The translations under genes were made by a program, and so were the position numbers. From contig CP129479.1 in the NCBI GenBank assembly GCA_030583865.1, positions 260,744-324,743 on the forward strand: a DNA stretch of 64,000 bases. The letters run 5' to 3'. The notes under the pieces are model-generated. The model ran no database searches and was not told where the DNA came from. It saw only the letters and a list, made by a program, of their open reading frames with translations. Shown here in pieces: positions 25,509 to 34,147 of this stretch; the stretch's first letter is position 1, and each line of letters starts with the position of its first letter. Source of the DNA: Thermodesulfobacteriota bacterium. Its GTDB lineage: Bacteria; Desulfobacterota; GWC2-55-46.

Positions 25509-26297
25509 ATGCTGCATGGAAAAAAGATAGCCGTAGTCCTTCCGGCCTACCACGCGGGAAAGACCCTCGAAAAGACCTACAGAGACATCCCCCTGGACAT
25601 CGTGGACGAGGTCGTGCTCGTGGACGACTGCTCCGGCGACAATACGGTCGAGGTGGCGCGGAAACTCGGCATAAGGAACATATTCGTTCACGACAAGAAC
25701 AAGGGCTACGGCGGAAACCAGAAGACCTGCTATTCGCAGGCGCTGGCGCTCAGGGCCGACATAGTTGTAATGGTGCACCCGGATTACCAGTACACCCCGA
25801 AGCTAATAACGGCAATGGCCTCGATGATAGCCTCTGGCGAGTACGACCTTGTGCTCGCTTCCCGCATACTCGGCACCGGGGCCTTGAAGGGCGGGATGCC
25901 CGTCTACAAATACATCGCGAACAGGTTCCTTACCCTTGTCGAGAACCTGCTCCTCGGCGAAAAGCTCTCCGAGTACCATACGGGCTACAGGGCCTTCTCA
26001 AGGGAGGTGCTGGAGACGCTCCCCCTTGAGGAGAACTCCGACGATTTCGTCTTCGACAACCAGATGCTCGCGCAGTCGGCCTGGTTCGGCTTCCGTATAG
26101 GCGAGATAAGCTGCCCTACCAAGTATTTCAAGGAAGCCTCCTCCATTAATTTCAGGAGGAGCGTTATTTACGGCTTCGGCGTCCTCGGCACGGCTTTGAA
26201 ATTCAAGCTCCAGAAGCTCGGGCTTAAGAGCTATGGGATATTCGACAACAAAGGCAGGAAGCTCGCCTCGCAAAAGGTACAGCCCCGGTACCGGTAA
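25509..26297 (+). CDS. Family-2 glycosyltransferase (DPM1-like)
   Basis: 262 residues, GT-A fold. [30 protein letters not shown] and [11 protein letters not shown] are the nucleotide-binding blocks; MVHPDYQY takes the place of the DxD metal site, and [19 protein letters not shown] is the conserved acceptor region. Related enzymes pass sugars to polyprenyl phosphate or to surface glycans. The C-terminus lacks the membrane helices present in some relatives. It is a single gene, followed by a strong terminator. Confidence 0.83.
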   Translation: MLHGKKIAVVLPAYHAGKTLEKTYRDIPLDIVDEVVLVDDCSGDNTVEVARKLGIRNIFVHDKNKGYGGNQKTCYSQALALRADIVVMVHPDYQYTPKLITAMASMIASGEYDLVLASRILGTGALKGGMPVYKYIANRFLTLVENLLLGEKLSEYHTGYRAFSREVLETLPLEENSDDFVFDNQMLAQSAWFGFRIGEISCPTKYFKEASSINFRRSVIYGFGVLGTALKFKLQKLGLKSYGIFDNKGRKLASQKVQPRYR

Positions 26298-26338
26298 ACC
26301 TGAATTTCTCCATCGGACATTCTTGAGGCTTAAAACCG

Positions 26339-26376
26339 AAGAGCCCCGCCGGAAACGGCGGGGCTCTTCTTTTCCC
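26339..26376 (+). terminator. Rho-independent terminator after the GT2 gene
   Basis: A 13-bp perfect stem AAGAGCCCCGCCG / CGGCGGGGCTCTT with a GAAA loop, followed by CTTTTCCCCTTTT. The reverse strand has a shorter T-run, so it may also end hemL transcription, which converges here. Confidence 0.88.
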
Positions 26377-26390
26377 CTTTTGATTGCTGA

Positions 26391-27674
26391 TTACAGTCCC
26401 TTGAAGGCCCTTTCAGCGGCCTCCAGGGTCTTTTCAAGGTCTGCCCTGGTATGGGAGAGGCCGACGAAGACGGCCTCGAACTGCGAGGGGGGTAGGTATA
26501 TTCCGCTTTTGAGCATACGCGTGAAATACTTCCCGAACCTTGCGGTGTCCGAGCCTTTGGCGTCCGGCCAGTTCGTGACGGGCTTTTCAGAGAAAAAGAG
26601 CGTGAACATCGACCCTGCTACCGCCGTATGCACCGGCACCCCGCGCCTCTTCGCTATCTCAGCGAGCCCCTCGGCGAGGTAGCTGGTGGATTTGTAGAGC
26701 TTGTCGTATACGCCCCTGCCCTGCAGGAGCTTAAGGGTCTCTATCCCGGCGGTCATGGCCAGCGGATTGCCCGAGAGGGTCCCCGCCTGGTAGACCGGGC
26801 CTGAAGGCGAAAGCTTCTCCATTATGCCCCTCTTGCCTCCGAAAGCGCCGACAGGGAGCCCCCCGCCTATGACCTTGCCAAGGCAGGTAAGGTCAGGGTC
26901 GATTGAGTATATTCTCTGCGCACCGCCGTAGCAGAGCCTGAAGCCGCTCATGACTTCGTCCATTATAAGGAGGGCGCCGTTTTTTTTGCAGAGCGCCTTA
27001 AGGCCCGACAGGAAGCCTTCCTTGGGGAGCACGACTCCCATGTTGCCGGGAACGCCCTCTACTATGACGCAGGCTATGCCCTTGGGGACCTTGTCGAAGA
27101 CGGCTTTCACCGAGCCGAGGTCGTTGTAGGTGGCGTTATAGGTGTGCCTGGCGAGGTCGGCTACGACACCGGGGCTGTCCGGCACGCCAAGGGTCGCGGC
27201 GCCCGAGCCCGCCTTTACGAGTAGGCTGTCGGCGTGGCCGTGATAGCAGCCCTCGAATTTTATTATCCCGTCCCGTCCCGTATGGGCCCTGGCAAGGCGG
27301 ATGGCGCTCATGGTGGCCTCTGTGCCGGAGCTTACGAACCTTACCATCTCCATCGAGGGGAAGGCCTTCCGGGTCATCTCTGCTAGGGTGACCTCAAGCG
27401 GGGTCGGCGCGCCGTAGCTCGTGCCCCTGTCCACCGCCTTCTTTATGGCCTTCGATACCTTGGGGTGGGCGTGCCCGAGTATCATGGGCCCCCACGAGCC
27501 GATGTAATCGATGTACGCGTTCCCGTCTATGTCATATATCTTAGAGCCGCCGGCCCTGGAGATGAAGACGGGCCCCCCGCCCACGGCCTTGAACGCCCTT
27601 ACGGGGCTGTTTACCCCGCCGGGGATGAGCTTCACTGCTTTCCTTAAGACCTGAGCGGATTTTTTCGTGCCCAT
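26391..27674 (-). CDS. hemL: Glutamate-1-semialdehyde 2,1-aminomutase
   Basis: 427 residues, usual length. The PLP enzyme turns glutamate-1-semialdehyde into 5-aminolevulinate in the C5 haem pathway. Motifs seen are [11 protein letters not shown] at the N-terminus, [26 protein letters not shown] and [17 protein letters not shown], in which K267 is the PLP lysine. AAAGGAGAG lies upstream of the ATG. It is a lone gene, convergent with the GT2 gene. Aminolevulinate supply fits the several cytochromes encoded in this window. Confidence 0.95.
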   Translation of the reverse strand: MGTKKSAQVLRKAVKLIPGGVNSPVRAFKAVGGGPVFISRAGGSKIYDIDGNAYIDYIGSWGPMILGHAHPKVSKAIKKAVDRGTSYGAPTPLEVTLAEMTRKAFPSMEMVRFVSSGTEATMSAIRLARAHTGRDGIIKFEGCYHGHADSLLVKAGSGAATLGVPDSPGVVADLARHTYNATYNDLGSVKAVFDKVPKGIACVIVEGVPGNMGVVLPKEGFLSGLKALCKKNGALLIMDEVMSGFRLCYGGAQRIYSIDPDLTCLGKVIGGGLPVGAFGGKRGIMEKLSPSGPVYQAGTLSGNPLAMTAGIETLKLLQGRGVYDKLYKSTSYLAEGLAEIAKRRGVPVHTAVAGSMFTLFFSEKPVTNWPDAKGSDTARFGKYFTRMLKSGIYLPPSQFEAVFVGLSHTRADLEKTLEAAERAFKGL

Positions 27675-27802
27675 CGCTCTCTCCTTTTATCCTGATTTTT
27701 CAAGGTTCTTCGGCCCTATATCCTACCCGAAGGGTTGAACGCGTGTCAACGCCAATTTAGTCCTTTTCCAAAGCAGGATGGCATAAGGCTACCTCGACCT
27801 CA

Positions 27803-27830
27803 GAAAAAATTCTTAATTTTTAGAGGCACC
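27803..27830. repeat. Possible relic of family-1 element
   Basis: GAAAAAATTCTTAATTTTTAGAGG resembles the right arm of the family-1 palindrome (compare 56310-56336). The left arm and centre are missing. It lies about 100 bp before the porin gene. Confidence 0.4.
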
Positions 27831-27927
27831 CATAATATAATGCGGAACGCTTAACCGCCGGCTATAATAGCAGCGACCGCGCGCCAGCATGGGCTTAAAA
27901 AGCATCCGGAAGAAGGAGGTTTGTGGA

Positions 27928-29094
27928 ATGAAGAGAAAAGCCTTGATCGTCCTTACCGCTATGGCCGGGCTGTTTGGGGCCGCGCCCCCGTCTGCCGCCG
28001 AGTTCGCCTTCGGCGAGGAGACGAAAGGGGTCACATTGGCCCAGGGCGAGAGCGACCTCACGATACGGGTGAGGCTCCAGCCGAGGTTCGATTTCGGGGA
28101 TATAATCACGAGCACCGGCGGAGACTCGTACGCGACAGAGAGCGACATGTATTTCAGGAGGGCGCGCCTTGAGATGGGCGGCAACCTCGTATCGAAGAAG
28201 ATAAAATACAACGTGACCTTTGACGCAGACAAATGGGACAAGGCCGGGAACAACAATAAGATATCTCTCAAGTACGCGTATGTCGCCCTCACCCCGGACG
28301 AGGCCTATTCGTTCATGTTCGGAAAGGAGAAGCTGCCGTACTCGAGGGAAGAGCTCATATCAAGCTCGACCCTCCTTTTCATAGAGCGGCCCGCTTCTGT
28401 CGATGCGTCAAGGGACGTCTTCGGCGCGAGCAACGCCTATTACCAGCCAAAGGCGGCTGTATTCGGGAAGCTATTTGAAGGGGCCATCGGCTATGAGGTC
28501 GCCGTGGCAGACGGCTGGCAGAACGGGGAGGCGATACAAACTGGCCCGACCACGGTCTACAAGGCCGCGCCCCTTCTTGCGACAAGGGTCGAGATATCGC
28601 CGACCGGTTGGGTGGAGACGAAGAAACAAGGCTCATATCTCGGCAAGGGGCAGCACATAACGGCCGGGGTGAGCCTTGCCGTGCAGAAGGACATTGATTA
28701 CGCGAGCGGCGGCGGTGAGGACAGGACCCTCTGGGGAGTGGACGTATCGACGCACCTCCAGGGCCTTACCGCGAGCGCGGAGTATATCTCCTGGGAGGTG
28801 GACTCAACCCTCGGCAAGACCAGGCCCGAAGGCTGGTTCCTGCAGGCCGGGTATTTCATGGAGGAGCTTAACATCGAGCCCGCGGCCAGGTACGAGGTCT
28901 TTGACGAGAACGCGAAGGCCGCTGACATGAAAGAACGTACCATGACCCTCGGCGTCAACTGGTATGGCAAGGGACACGGCTTGAAGGTGCAGGCCAACTG
29001 GGCGCATACCCGGTTCGAGTCCAATGCGAGCGGCGGGCTTTCGAACGACAAATCCAGGGACATACTGCAGATTCAAGGGCAGCTGTATTTCTAG
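27928..29094 (+). CDS. Phosphate-selective porin (OprP/OprO family)
   Basis: 388 residues from ATG 27928, which has AAGGAGG 8 nt upstream; the longer in-frame start at 27889 is unlikely. A signal peptide (residues 1-22, ending SAA) precedes a barrel that opens LTIRVRLQPRFDFGD and continues YFRRARLEMGGNLVSKKIKYNVTFDAD, the phosphate-selective porin O/P pattern. It ends in aromatic phenylalanine (GQLYF), as outer-membrane barrels do. It lies 1.1 kb upstream of pstSCAB, so a role in phosphate entry fits. Substrate selectivity cannot be confirmed from sequence, and no Pho box was found before it. Confidence 0.82.
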   Translation: MKRKALIVLTAMAGLFGAAPPSAAEFAFGEETKGVTLAQGESDLTIRVRLQPRFDFGDIITSTGGDSYATESDMYFRRARLEMGGNLVSKKIKYNVTFDADKWDKAGNNNKISLKYAYVALTPDEAYSFMFGKEKLPYSREELISSSTLLFIERPASVDASRDVFGASNAYYQPKAAVFGKLFEGAIGYEVAVADGWQNGEAIQTGPTTVYKAAPLLATRVEISPTGWVETKKQGSYLGKGQHITAGVSLAVQKDIDYASGGGEDRTLWGVDVSTHLQGLTASAEYISWEVDSTLGKTRPEGWFLQAGYFMEELNIEPAARYEVFDENAKAADMKERTMTLGVNWYGKGHGLKVQANWAHTRFESNASGGLSNDKSRDILQIQGQLYF

Positions 29095-29144
29095 ATAGTA
29101 AGGCTGGGTGCGCGTTCTGCGCACCCAGCCTTACTATCTTTTAC
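29093..29144 (+). terminator. Rho-independent terminator after the porin gene
   Basis: A perfect 21-bp stem: 29093-29113 pairs with 29119-29139, loop GTTCT, then TTTTAC. The stem starts inside the stop codon TAG 29092-29094. The core is AAGGCTGGGTGCGC and its complement. Confidence 0.92.
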
Positions 29145-29215
29145 ATGGCATAGGCAGAAGACCTTTTTCGTGCTTCCTCTATCCCGCGATTTATTAGGCG
29201 CCGTTCATCTCATTT

Positions 29216-29265
29216 TTCGTCATTCTGAGGGTGCCGTGAGTGACCAGGGAATCTCATATTCAACT
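29216..29265. repeat. Partial family-5 repeat (TCATTCTGAG type)
   Basis: TCGTCATTCTGAGGGTGCCGTGAGTGACCAGGGAATCTCATA matches the left core of the palindrome at 57460-57500, without its right half. Confidence 0.6.
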
Positions 29266-29479
29266 ATTGCAAGAAGGCCTTTTCCGCGCTTCCGCGCGGT
29301 TTTTGAGGGTAAGGCTCGCTTGCTAACCCCCTCCCCCATCCCGTGAACGGGCCCCTGAAGTCGCTTTGCTCCTGACTTCCCCGGCCCGTTCACGCTCTTC
29401 CTCCCTAAGGCTACGCTCGCCTTACCCTCCGGGGTTTGTTAAAGACAAAAAAAATCTCACAGCACTTTTGTTTTTGCAT

Positions 29480-29768
29480 CATTGCTGTCCCGTTAACTTC
29501 CCCCCTTTTCTAAAAGGGGGGCGAGGGGGGATTAAAACATTCGAAAAATCCCCCTCTTATCCCCCTTTTTCAAAGGGGGATGATTCCGTATCTTATCTTC
29601 AGGTCGGAATTCATGTCATGAAAGCATAGCGCCGCAGGTCATAGGCAATAAAACACCTTCTTTTTGCTACGACCCCGTTACCTTATTGAATACCTTTAGA
29701 GAAACGGTCAGAAACCCCCGGCCTTCAGGCCGGGGAGCGGTTCATTAAAGATTAATGGGACAGCAGTG
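29480..29768. mobile_element. 289-bp MITE-like element with terminal inverted repeats and target duplication
   Basis: The ends are CATTGCTGTCCCGTTAA (29480-29496) and, inverted, CACTGCTGTCCCATTAA (29752-29768), which agree at 15 of 17 positions. TTTTTGCAT flanks it directly on both sides (29471-29479 and 29769-29777), while the uninterrupted target exists once at 52901-52909. It carries no transposase gene. Inside are CCCCCTTTT-type palindromes and the hairpin CCCCGGCCTTCAGGCCGGGG at 29716-29735. Confidence 0.8.
29716..29743 (+). other. Hairpin resembling an IS200/IS605 right end
   Basis: CCCCGGCC-TTCA-GGCCGGGG followed by AGCGGTTCA resembles the subterminal hairpin and end of IS200/IS605-group elements, which in intact elements also forms part of the guide-like RNA of TnpB. 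No tnpA or tnpB is present. It lies inside the 289-bp element. Confidence 0.35.
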
Positions 29769-30163
29769 TTTTTGCATTTAAAACAACCCAGGGCATAAGG
29801 CGGAGCGAACATGGGGATGGGGGAGGGGCGGGCGAGGCGGGGCAGCAGGAGCGAGGCCGAAGGCCGAGCGACATAAGGGCCTAGCCCGGAGGAGGGAGGC
29901 GGAAAGAGAGCGGAGCCTTATGCCCAAAAAGAGCGCGGCAGCGCGATAAAGGGCCTTTTGGCAATAAGGCAAAGCAGGTGATGCCGCTCCTAAGGATGAC
30001 AAAGGAGAGAGGCGAGACCCTCGAACCGCACGGAGGCGCGGAAAGGGTCTTTTCCGTATACTAAGAAAGCGCGGAGCCCTTATGCCCAAAAAGAGCGCGG
30101 CAGCGCGCAAAAAGGCCTTTTGCACCAGCCCTGGGTACCGGAGCGGTGCCCCCTTTTTCCATA

Positions 30164-30206
30164 GCGTAACCCGCCTGTAACACGGCTGTAACAATTCTCC
30201 TGTAAA
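30164..30206 (+). promoter_or_regulatory. Pho box upstream of pstS
   Basis: GCGTAAC (30164), CTGTAAC (30175) and CTGTAAC (30186) repeat exactly every 11 bp, and CTGTAAA follows at 30200. This is the direct-repeat pattern bound by PhoB-type regulators and predicts induction of pstS by phosphate limitation. No phoB/phoR gene lies in the window. Confidence 0.75.
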
Positions 30207-30242
30207 GTCAGCTCAAAAAGCGGAATAAAAAGGAAACCGGAT

Positions 30243-31277
30243 ATGAAAAAGATACTACTTTTAGCGCTGATATTCCTGGGTTTGTCGGTCGGCACTGCCT
30301 CGGCCCAGCTCATAAACGGCGCTGGCGCGACATTCCCGTACCCGCTCTACTCCAAGTGGGCGTATGAATACAACAGGGCTACAGGGGTGAGGCTCAACTA
30401 CCAGTCCATCGGGAGCGGCGGCGGCATAAGGCAGGTCACGGCAGGCACAGTGGACTTCGGCGCGTCGGACGCGCCCCTCGGGGCAAAGGAGCTCGGGGAC
30501 GCGGGCCTCGTACAGTTCCCGATGGCGGTCGGCGGGGTCGTGCCGGTCGTGAACCTCGAAGGGGTGAGCCCCGGAAGCCTCCAGCTCACCGGAGAGGTCC
30601 TTGCCGACATCTTCCTCGGGAAGATAACCAAATGGAACGACCAGCGGATAGCCGCGCTCAACCCCGGGGTGAAGCTCCCTGACACTAAGATAACTGTCGT
30701 ACACCGCTCTGACGGAAGCGGCACGACATGGATATTCGCGAACTACCTGTCAAAGGTGAGCCCCGAATGGAAGGGCAAGGTGGGCTTCGGCACGGCGGTC
30801 AATTGGCCCGCGGGCGTCGGCGGCAAGGGTAACGAGGGTGTGGCCATGTACGTAAAGAGGATGAAGAACTCCATCGGATACGTCGAGTACGCGTACGCCA
30901 TCCAGAACAAGCTCACCCACGCAAAGCTCAGCAACAAGGCGGGGAGCTTTGTAGAGCCCTCCATGGAGACTTTCCAGTCAGCCGCGGCCAACGCCGACTG
31001 GAAGGGCACGCCAGGTTTCGGGGTAGTCCTAACGGACCAGTCCGGAAAAGACTCGTGGCCCATTGCAGGCGCGACCTTCATACTCGTAAAGAAAAACCAG
31101 TCGGACTGCAAAAAGGCTACAGAGGTCTTGAAGTTCTTTGGTTGGGCCTACAGGAACGGGGCGGAAATGGCGAAGTCGCTCGATTACGTTCCCATCCCGC
31201 CCGCAGTGTACGGCCTCATGGAGGCAGCGTGGGCGCGGGATATAAAATGCAATTCGCAGCCGGTCTGGGGCAAATAG
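30243..31277 (+). CDS. pstS: Phosphate ABC transporter, periplasmic binding protein
   Basis: 344 residues with a signal peptide (1-21, cut near ASA). The phosphate pocket motifs are INGAGATFPYPLYSKW, QSIGSGGGIRQ, DFGASDAPL and HRSDGSGTTWIF, all close to E. coli PstS. It captures phosphate in the periplasm and delivers it to PstCA. The Pho box 40-80 bp upstream and the pstC, pstA and pstB genes downstream fix its identity. A terminator-like hairpin follows it. Confidence 0.96.
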   Translation: MKKILLLALIFLGLSVGTASAQLINGAGATFPYPLYSKWAYEYNRATGVRLNYQSIGSGGGIRQVTAGTVDFGASDAPLGAKELGDAGLVQFPMAVGGVVPVVNLEGVSPGSLQLTGEVLADIFLGKITKWNDQRIAALNPGVKLPDTKITVVHRSDGSGTTWIFANYLSKVSPEWKGKVGFGTAVNWPAGVGGKGNEGVAMYVKRMKNSIGYVEYAYAIQNKLTHAKLSNKAGSFVEPSMETFQSAAANADWKGTPGFGVVLTDQSGKDSWPIAGATFILVKKNQSDCKKATEVLKFFGWAYRNGAEMAKSLDYVPIPPAVYGLMEAAWARDIKCNSQPVWGK

Positions 31278-31283
31278 GATTTC

Positions 31284-31312
31284 AAGCCGCGCCTGCAAGG
31301 GGCGGCTTTTTT
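31284..31312 (+). terminator. Partial terminator/attenuator between pstS and pstC
   Basis: The stem AAGCCGC / GCGGCTT, extended past one mismatch by CC/GG, is followed by a run of six T. Leaky termination here would leave more pstS than pstCAB message, in line with the need for excess binding protein. Confidence 0.65.
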
Positions 31313-31379
31313 GTGGAAACCGCGAACCTTTTGGAATAATATCAAGCCGATGCCGGAAAAAGCAGACGAGAAGGTACGG

Positions 31380-32366
31380 ATGCCGTCAAGAGATATCCCC
31401 GAGAAAGGGGCTTCGGACAGGGGCCCGGCAGCCGCGGCGCGGAGATACGCCGCGGCCAGGGCAGGGGACGCGGTATTCAAGGGCGCGGCCTGGTTCTTCG
31501 CCGCATCTGTTATCGCCCTGATGCTCCTCATATTCGTCATCCTCCTAAAGGAGTCCTGGCTTTCCATCAAGACCTTCGGCCTCGGTTTCCTTGTAAGCTC
31601 CACCTGGGACCCGGTCGCCCTCCAATTCGGCGCGCTCCCGTCCGTTTACGGCACACTGGTCTCCTCCGCTATAGCGATAATAATTGCGCTCCCCATAAGC
31701 ATAGGCATAGCGATATTCCTTACGGAGATGGCCCCCAAGCGCGTAAGCGGGCCGGTTGGGTCGGCAATCGAGCTCCTGGCCTCGATACCGAGCATCATCT
31801 ACGGCATGTGGGGGCTATTCGTATTCGCGCCGGTGCTTTCCGAGCACGTCGAGCCGTTCCTTATCGACCGGCTGGGCTTCATCCCGCTATTTTCAGGCGC
31901 GCCGCTCGGCATAGGCATGCTCCCGGCGGGCTTCATCCTCGCCATAATGATAATCCCGTTCATATCATCCGTCACAAGGGACATCTTCCGCATGGTCCCT
32001 CCCATGCTCAAGGAATCGGGCTATGGGGTGGGGGCCACCAAGTGGGAGGTGATATGGAAGATAGTGATACCGTACACGAGGTCCGGGATAATAGGGGCCG
32101 TGATACTCGGCCTCGGCAGGGCGCTCGGAGAGACGATGGCGGTAACCTTCCTTATAGGGAACGCCCAGAACATAAGCATCTCGCTCCTCGACCCGGCAAC
32201 TTCCATCTCGGCAACTCTCGCGAACGAGTTCACCGAGGCCTTCGAGGACCTCTATCTTTCAAGCCTCGTCGAGCTCGGGCTCATCCTTTTCCTCATAACA
32301 TTCGTGGTGCTCGCGATAGCGAAGCTCCTGATCGCAAGGTTTTCGTACCAGGGCGGTAAATTCTAG
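31380..32366 (+). CDS. pstC: Phosphate ABC transporter, permease PstC
   Basis: 328 residues from ATG 31380, preceded by GAGAAGG; ATG 31350 is an alternative, both giving a hydrophilic N-terminal extension before six membrane helices. The helix-2/3 region GTLVSSAIAIIIALPISIGIAIFLTEM and the cytoplasmic loop KESGYGVGATKWEVIWKIVIP (ABC-permease EAA-like loop) identify it. It forms the channel with PstA. It is followed immediately by pstA. Confidence 0.93.
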   Translation: MPSRDIPEKGASDRGPAAAARRYAAARAGDAVFKGAAWFFAASVIALMLLIFVILLKESWLSIKTFGLGFLVSSTWDPVALQFGALPSVYGTLVSSAIAIIIALPISIGIAIFLTEMAPKRVSGPVGSAIELLASIPSIIYGMWGLFVFAPVLSEHVEPFLIDRLGFIPLFSGAPLGIGMLPAGFILAIMIIPFISSVTRDIFRMVPPMLKESGYGVGATKWEVIWKIVIPYTRSGIIGAVILGLGRALGETMAVTFLIGNAQNISISLLDPATSISATLANEFTEAFEDLYLSSLVELGLILFLITFVVLAIAKLLIARFSYQGGKF

Positions 32367-33209
32367 ATGAACGCGCATTATATAAAAAGGACGCTGGCCA
32401 ATTACGGGGCGCTTACGGTCTCGGCCCTCTCGGCCGTTTTCGGCATATTCTTCCTTTTCTGGATATTGAAGGACGTGCTCGTCCTGGGCTTCAGCGCCAT
32501 AAACCTTGATTTCTTCACCCAGCTCCCTGCCCCCGCGGGCATGGAAGGGGGCGGGCTCGCGAACGCCATTGCCGGGACCTTCCTCATAACCGCGCTCGCG
32601 ACCGTCATCGGCGTTCCCGCGGGCATAATGGCAGGCACGTACCTTTCGGAATACGGACGGAAGAGCAGGATGGCATCGGTCGTGAGGTTCATATCCGACA
32701 TCCTCGTAAGCGCGCCGTCCATAGTAATAGGCGTCTTCGTCTATGCGCTCCTCGTCAAGCCTTTCGGGGGGTTTTCCGCCATCGCGGGCGCGGTGGCCCT
32801 GGCCATAATAATGCTCCCGGTGGTCATTCGGACGGCCGAGGAGATGCTGAAGCTCGTGCCTGACGCGACCAGGGAAGCGGCCCTGGCCCTCGGAGCGCCG
32901 CACTGGAAGGTAACTGTCCAGGTCGTCTACAGGGGGGCTGCCCGCGGCATAGTCACGGGCGTAATGCTCGCGGTCGCAAGGGTCTCTGGCGAGACCGCGC
33001 CGCTACTATTTACCTCGTTCAATAACTCCTTCTGGAACTTCAGCCTCACCGAGCCCACGGCCACGCTCACGGTAACGATATTCAACTACGCTATGGGCCC
33101 CTACGAGGACTGGCACCAGAAGGCGTGGGCCGCGGCCCTCCTTATAACGGCTATTGTGTTGCTTGTGAACATCATTTCAAGGATAATAGTGAGAGGCAAG
33201 GCTGGATAG
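32367..33209 (+). CDS. pstA: Phosphate ABC transporter, permease PstA
   Basis: 280 residues, six membrane helices. GVPAGIMAGTYLSEYGR, SDILVSAPSIVIGVFVY and the EAA-like loop REAALALGAPHWKVTVQVVYRGAARGI match PstA. The start codon directly abuts the pstC stop and the stop abuts the pstB start, so the three genes form one tightly packed unit. Confidence 0.94.
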   Translation: MNAHYIKRTLANYGALTVSALSAVFGIFFLFWILKDVLVLGFSAINLDFFTQLPAPAGMEGGGLANAIAGTFLITALATVIGVPAGIMAGTYLSEYGRKSRMASVVRFISDILVSAPSIVIGVFVYALLVKPFGGFSAIAGAVALAIIMLPVVIRTAEEMLKLVPDATREAALALGAPHWKVTVQVVYRGAARGIVTGVMLAVARVSGETAPLLFTSFNNSFWNFSLTEPTATLTVTIFNYAMGPYEDWHQKAWAAALLITAIVLLVNIISRIIVRGKAG

Positions 33210-33965
33210 ATGAAAGACAAGCTGACGATAAAGGACCTCAATTTCTGGTACGGCGACAAGCAGGCCCTGAAGGACATAAACCTCCACATCAGGGAAAAGC
33301 AGATAACCGCCCTCATCGGGCCGTCCGGGTGCGGGAAGACGACCTTTTTGAGGTGCCTCAACAGGATGCACGACCTCTACCCCGGGAACAGATACGAGGG
33401 CGAGATACTGCTTGAAGGCAGAAACATACTGGAAAAGGGCCTCGACCTCATAAAGCTACGGGGTAAGATCGGCATGGTCTTCCAGAAGCCCACGCCTTTC
33501 CCAATGTCCATTTACGAGAACATCGCATTCGGGCTTAAGCTCATGGGCATAAAGAGCAAGGGAGAGGTGTCCGGCAGGGTCGAGAAGGCCCTGAAGGACT
33601 CCGCCCTGTGGGACGAGATACGCGACAGGCTCCACGGGCCTGCCCTATCGCTCTCCGGCGGGCAGCAGCAGAGGCTCTGCATCGCCCGGGCCATCGCGGT
33701 CGAGCCCGAGGTCATCTTGATGGACGAGCCCTGCTCGGCACTCGACCCCGTTGCCACGGCCAAGATAGAGGACCTCATGACCGGCATAAAGGAGAACTAC
33801 ACGGTCGTGATAGTCACGCACAACATGCAGCAGGCCGCAAGGGTTTCGGAGTATACCGGGTTTTTCATGCTCGGCGAGGTCGTGGAGTTCGACACCACAG
33901 AGAAGATATTCACGGCCCCTTCTAATAAGCTCACGGAAGACTATATAACAGGGCGTTTCGGCTAG
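33210..33965 (+). CDS. pstB: Phosphate ABC transporter, ATP-binding protein
   Basis: 251 residues, the usual PstB length. Walker [11 protein letters not shown]-loop [19 protein letters not shown] signature [16 protein letters not shown], Walker [14 protein letters not shown] and the H-loop VTHNMQQA are intact. It powers phosphate import and, with PhoU, takes part in signalling. The stop codon touches a palindromic repeat (33965-34118) that separates it from phoU. Confidence 0.97.
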   Translation: MKDKLTIKDLNFWYGDKQALKDINLHIREKQITALIGPSGCGKTTFLRCLNRMHDLYPGNRYEGEILLEGRNILEKGLDLIKLRGKIGMVFQKPTPFPMSIYENIAFGLKLMGIKSKGEVSGRVEKALKDSALWDEIRDRLHGPALSLSGGQQQRLCIARAIAVEPEVILMDEPCSALDPVATAKIEDLMTGIKENYTVVIVTHNMQQAARVSEYTGFFMLGEVVEFDTTEKIFTAPSNKLTEDYITGRFG

Positions 33966-34118
33966 CAGGTTGCTGAAAAACTCATAGCACGTTCAGGCTG
34001 CTCAAAAAGTCCAAGATGCAAGGAGTCGAAAAATGAGGAATGAGGCGTACTCTCCTTGTACGCCGGAGTGTCCAATTTTGAAGACGACGCCGCAGATTGG
34101 GCTTTTTCAGCAGCCTGC
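33965..34118. repeat. Family-2 repeat, copy A (pstB-phoU gap)
   Basis: The ends GCAGGTTGCTGAAAAA (33965-33980) and TTTTTCAGCAGCCTGC (34103-34118) are inverted. Internal TCCAAGATGCAAGGAGTCG, TGTACGCCGGAGTGTCCAA and GACGACGCCGC are shared, in inverted orientation, with 59597-59750. It begins at the pstB stop codon. Confidence 0.88.
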
Positions 34119-34147
34119 CAGGCGGAAGCCTGCCTTAAGGAGGAAGA

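Larger units (their letters stand above)
29266..29965. repeat. Large (~420 bp) repeat, copy E, split by a 289-bp insertion
   Basis: In two parts: 29266-29479 and 29769-29965. The sequence is the reverse complement of 52700-53118, with local differences. It includes GAGGGTAAGGCTCGCTTGC, CCCGTTCACGCTCTTCCTCC, GCACTTTTGTTTTTGCAT, then CCCAGGGCATAAGGCGGAGC and TTATGCCCAAAAAGAGCGCGGCAGCGCG. The two parts are continuous in the 52.7-kb copy. No coding capacity was recognised. A further partial copy of the GCCCAAAAAGAGCGCGGC end lies at 30081-30110. Confidence 0.82.
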
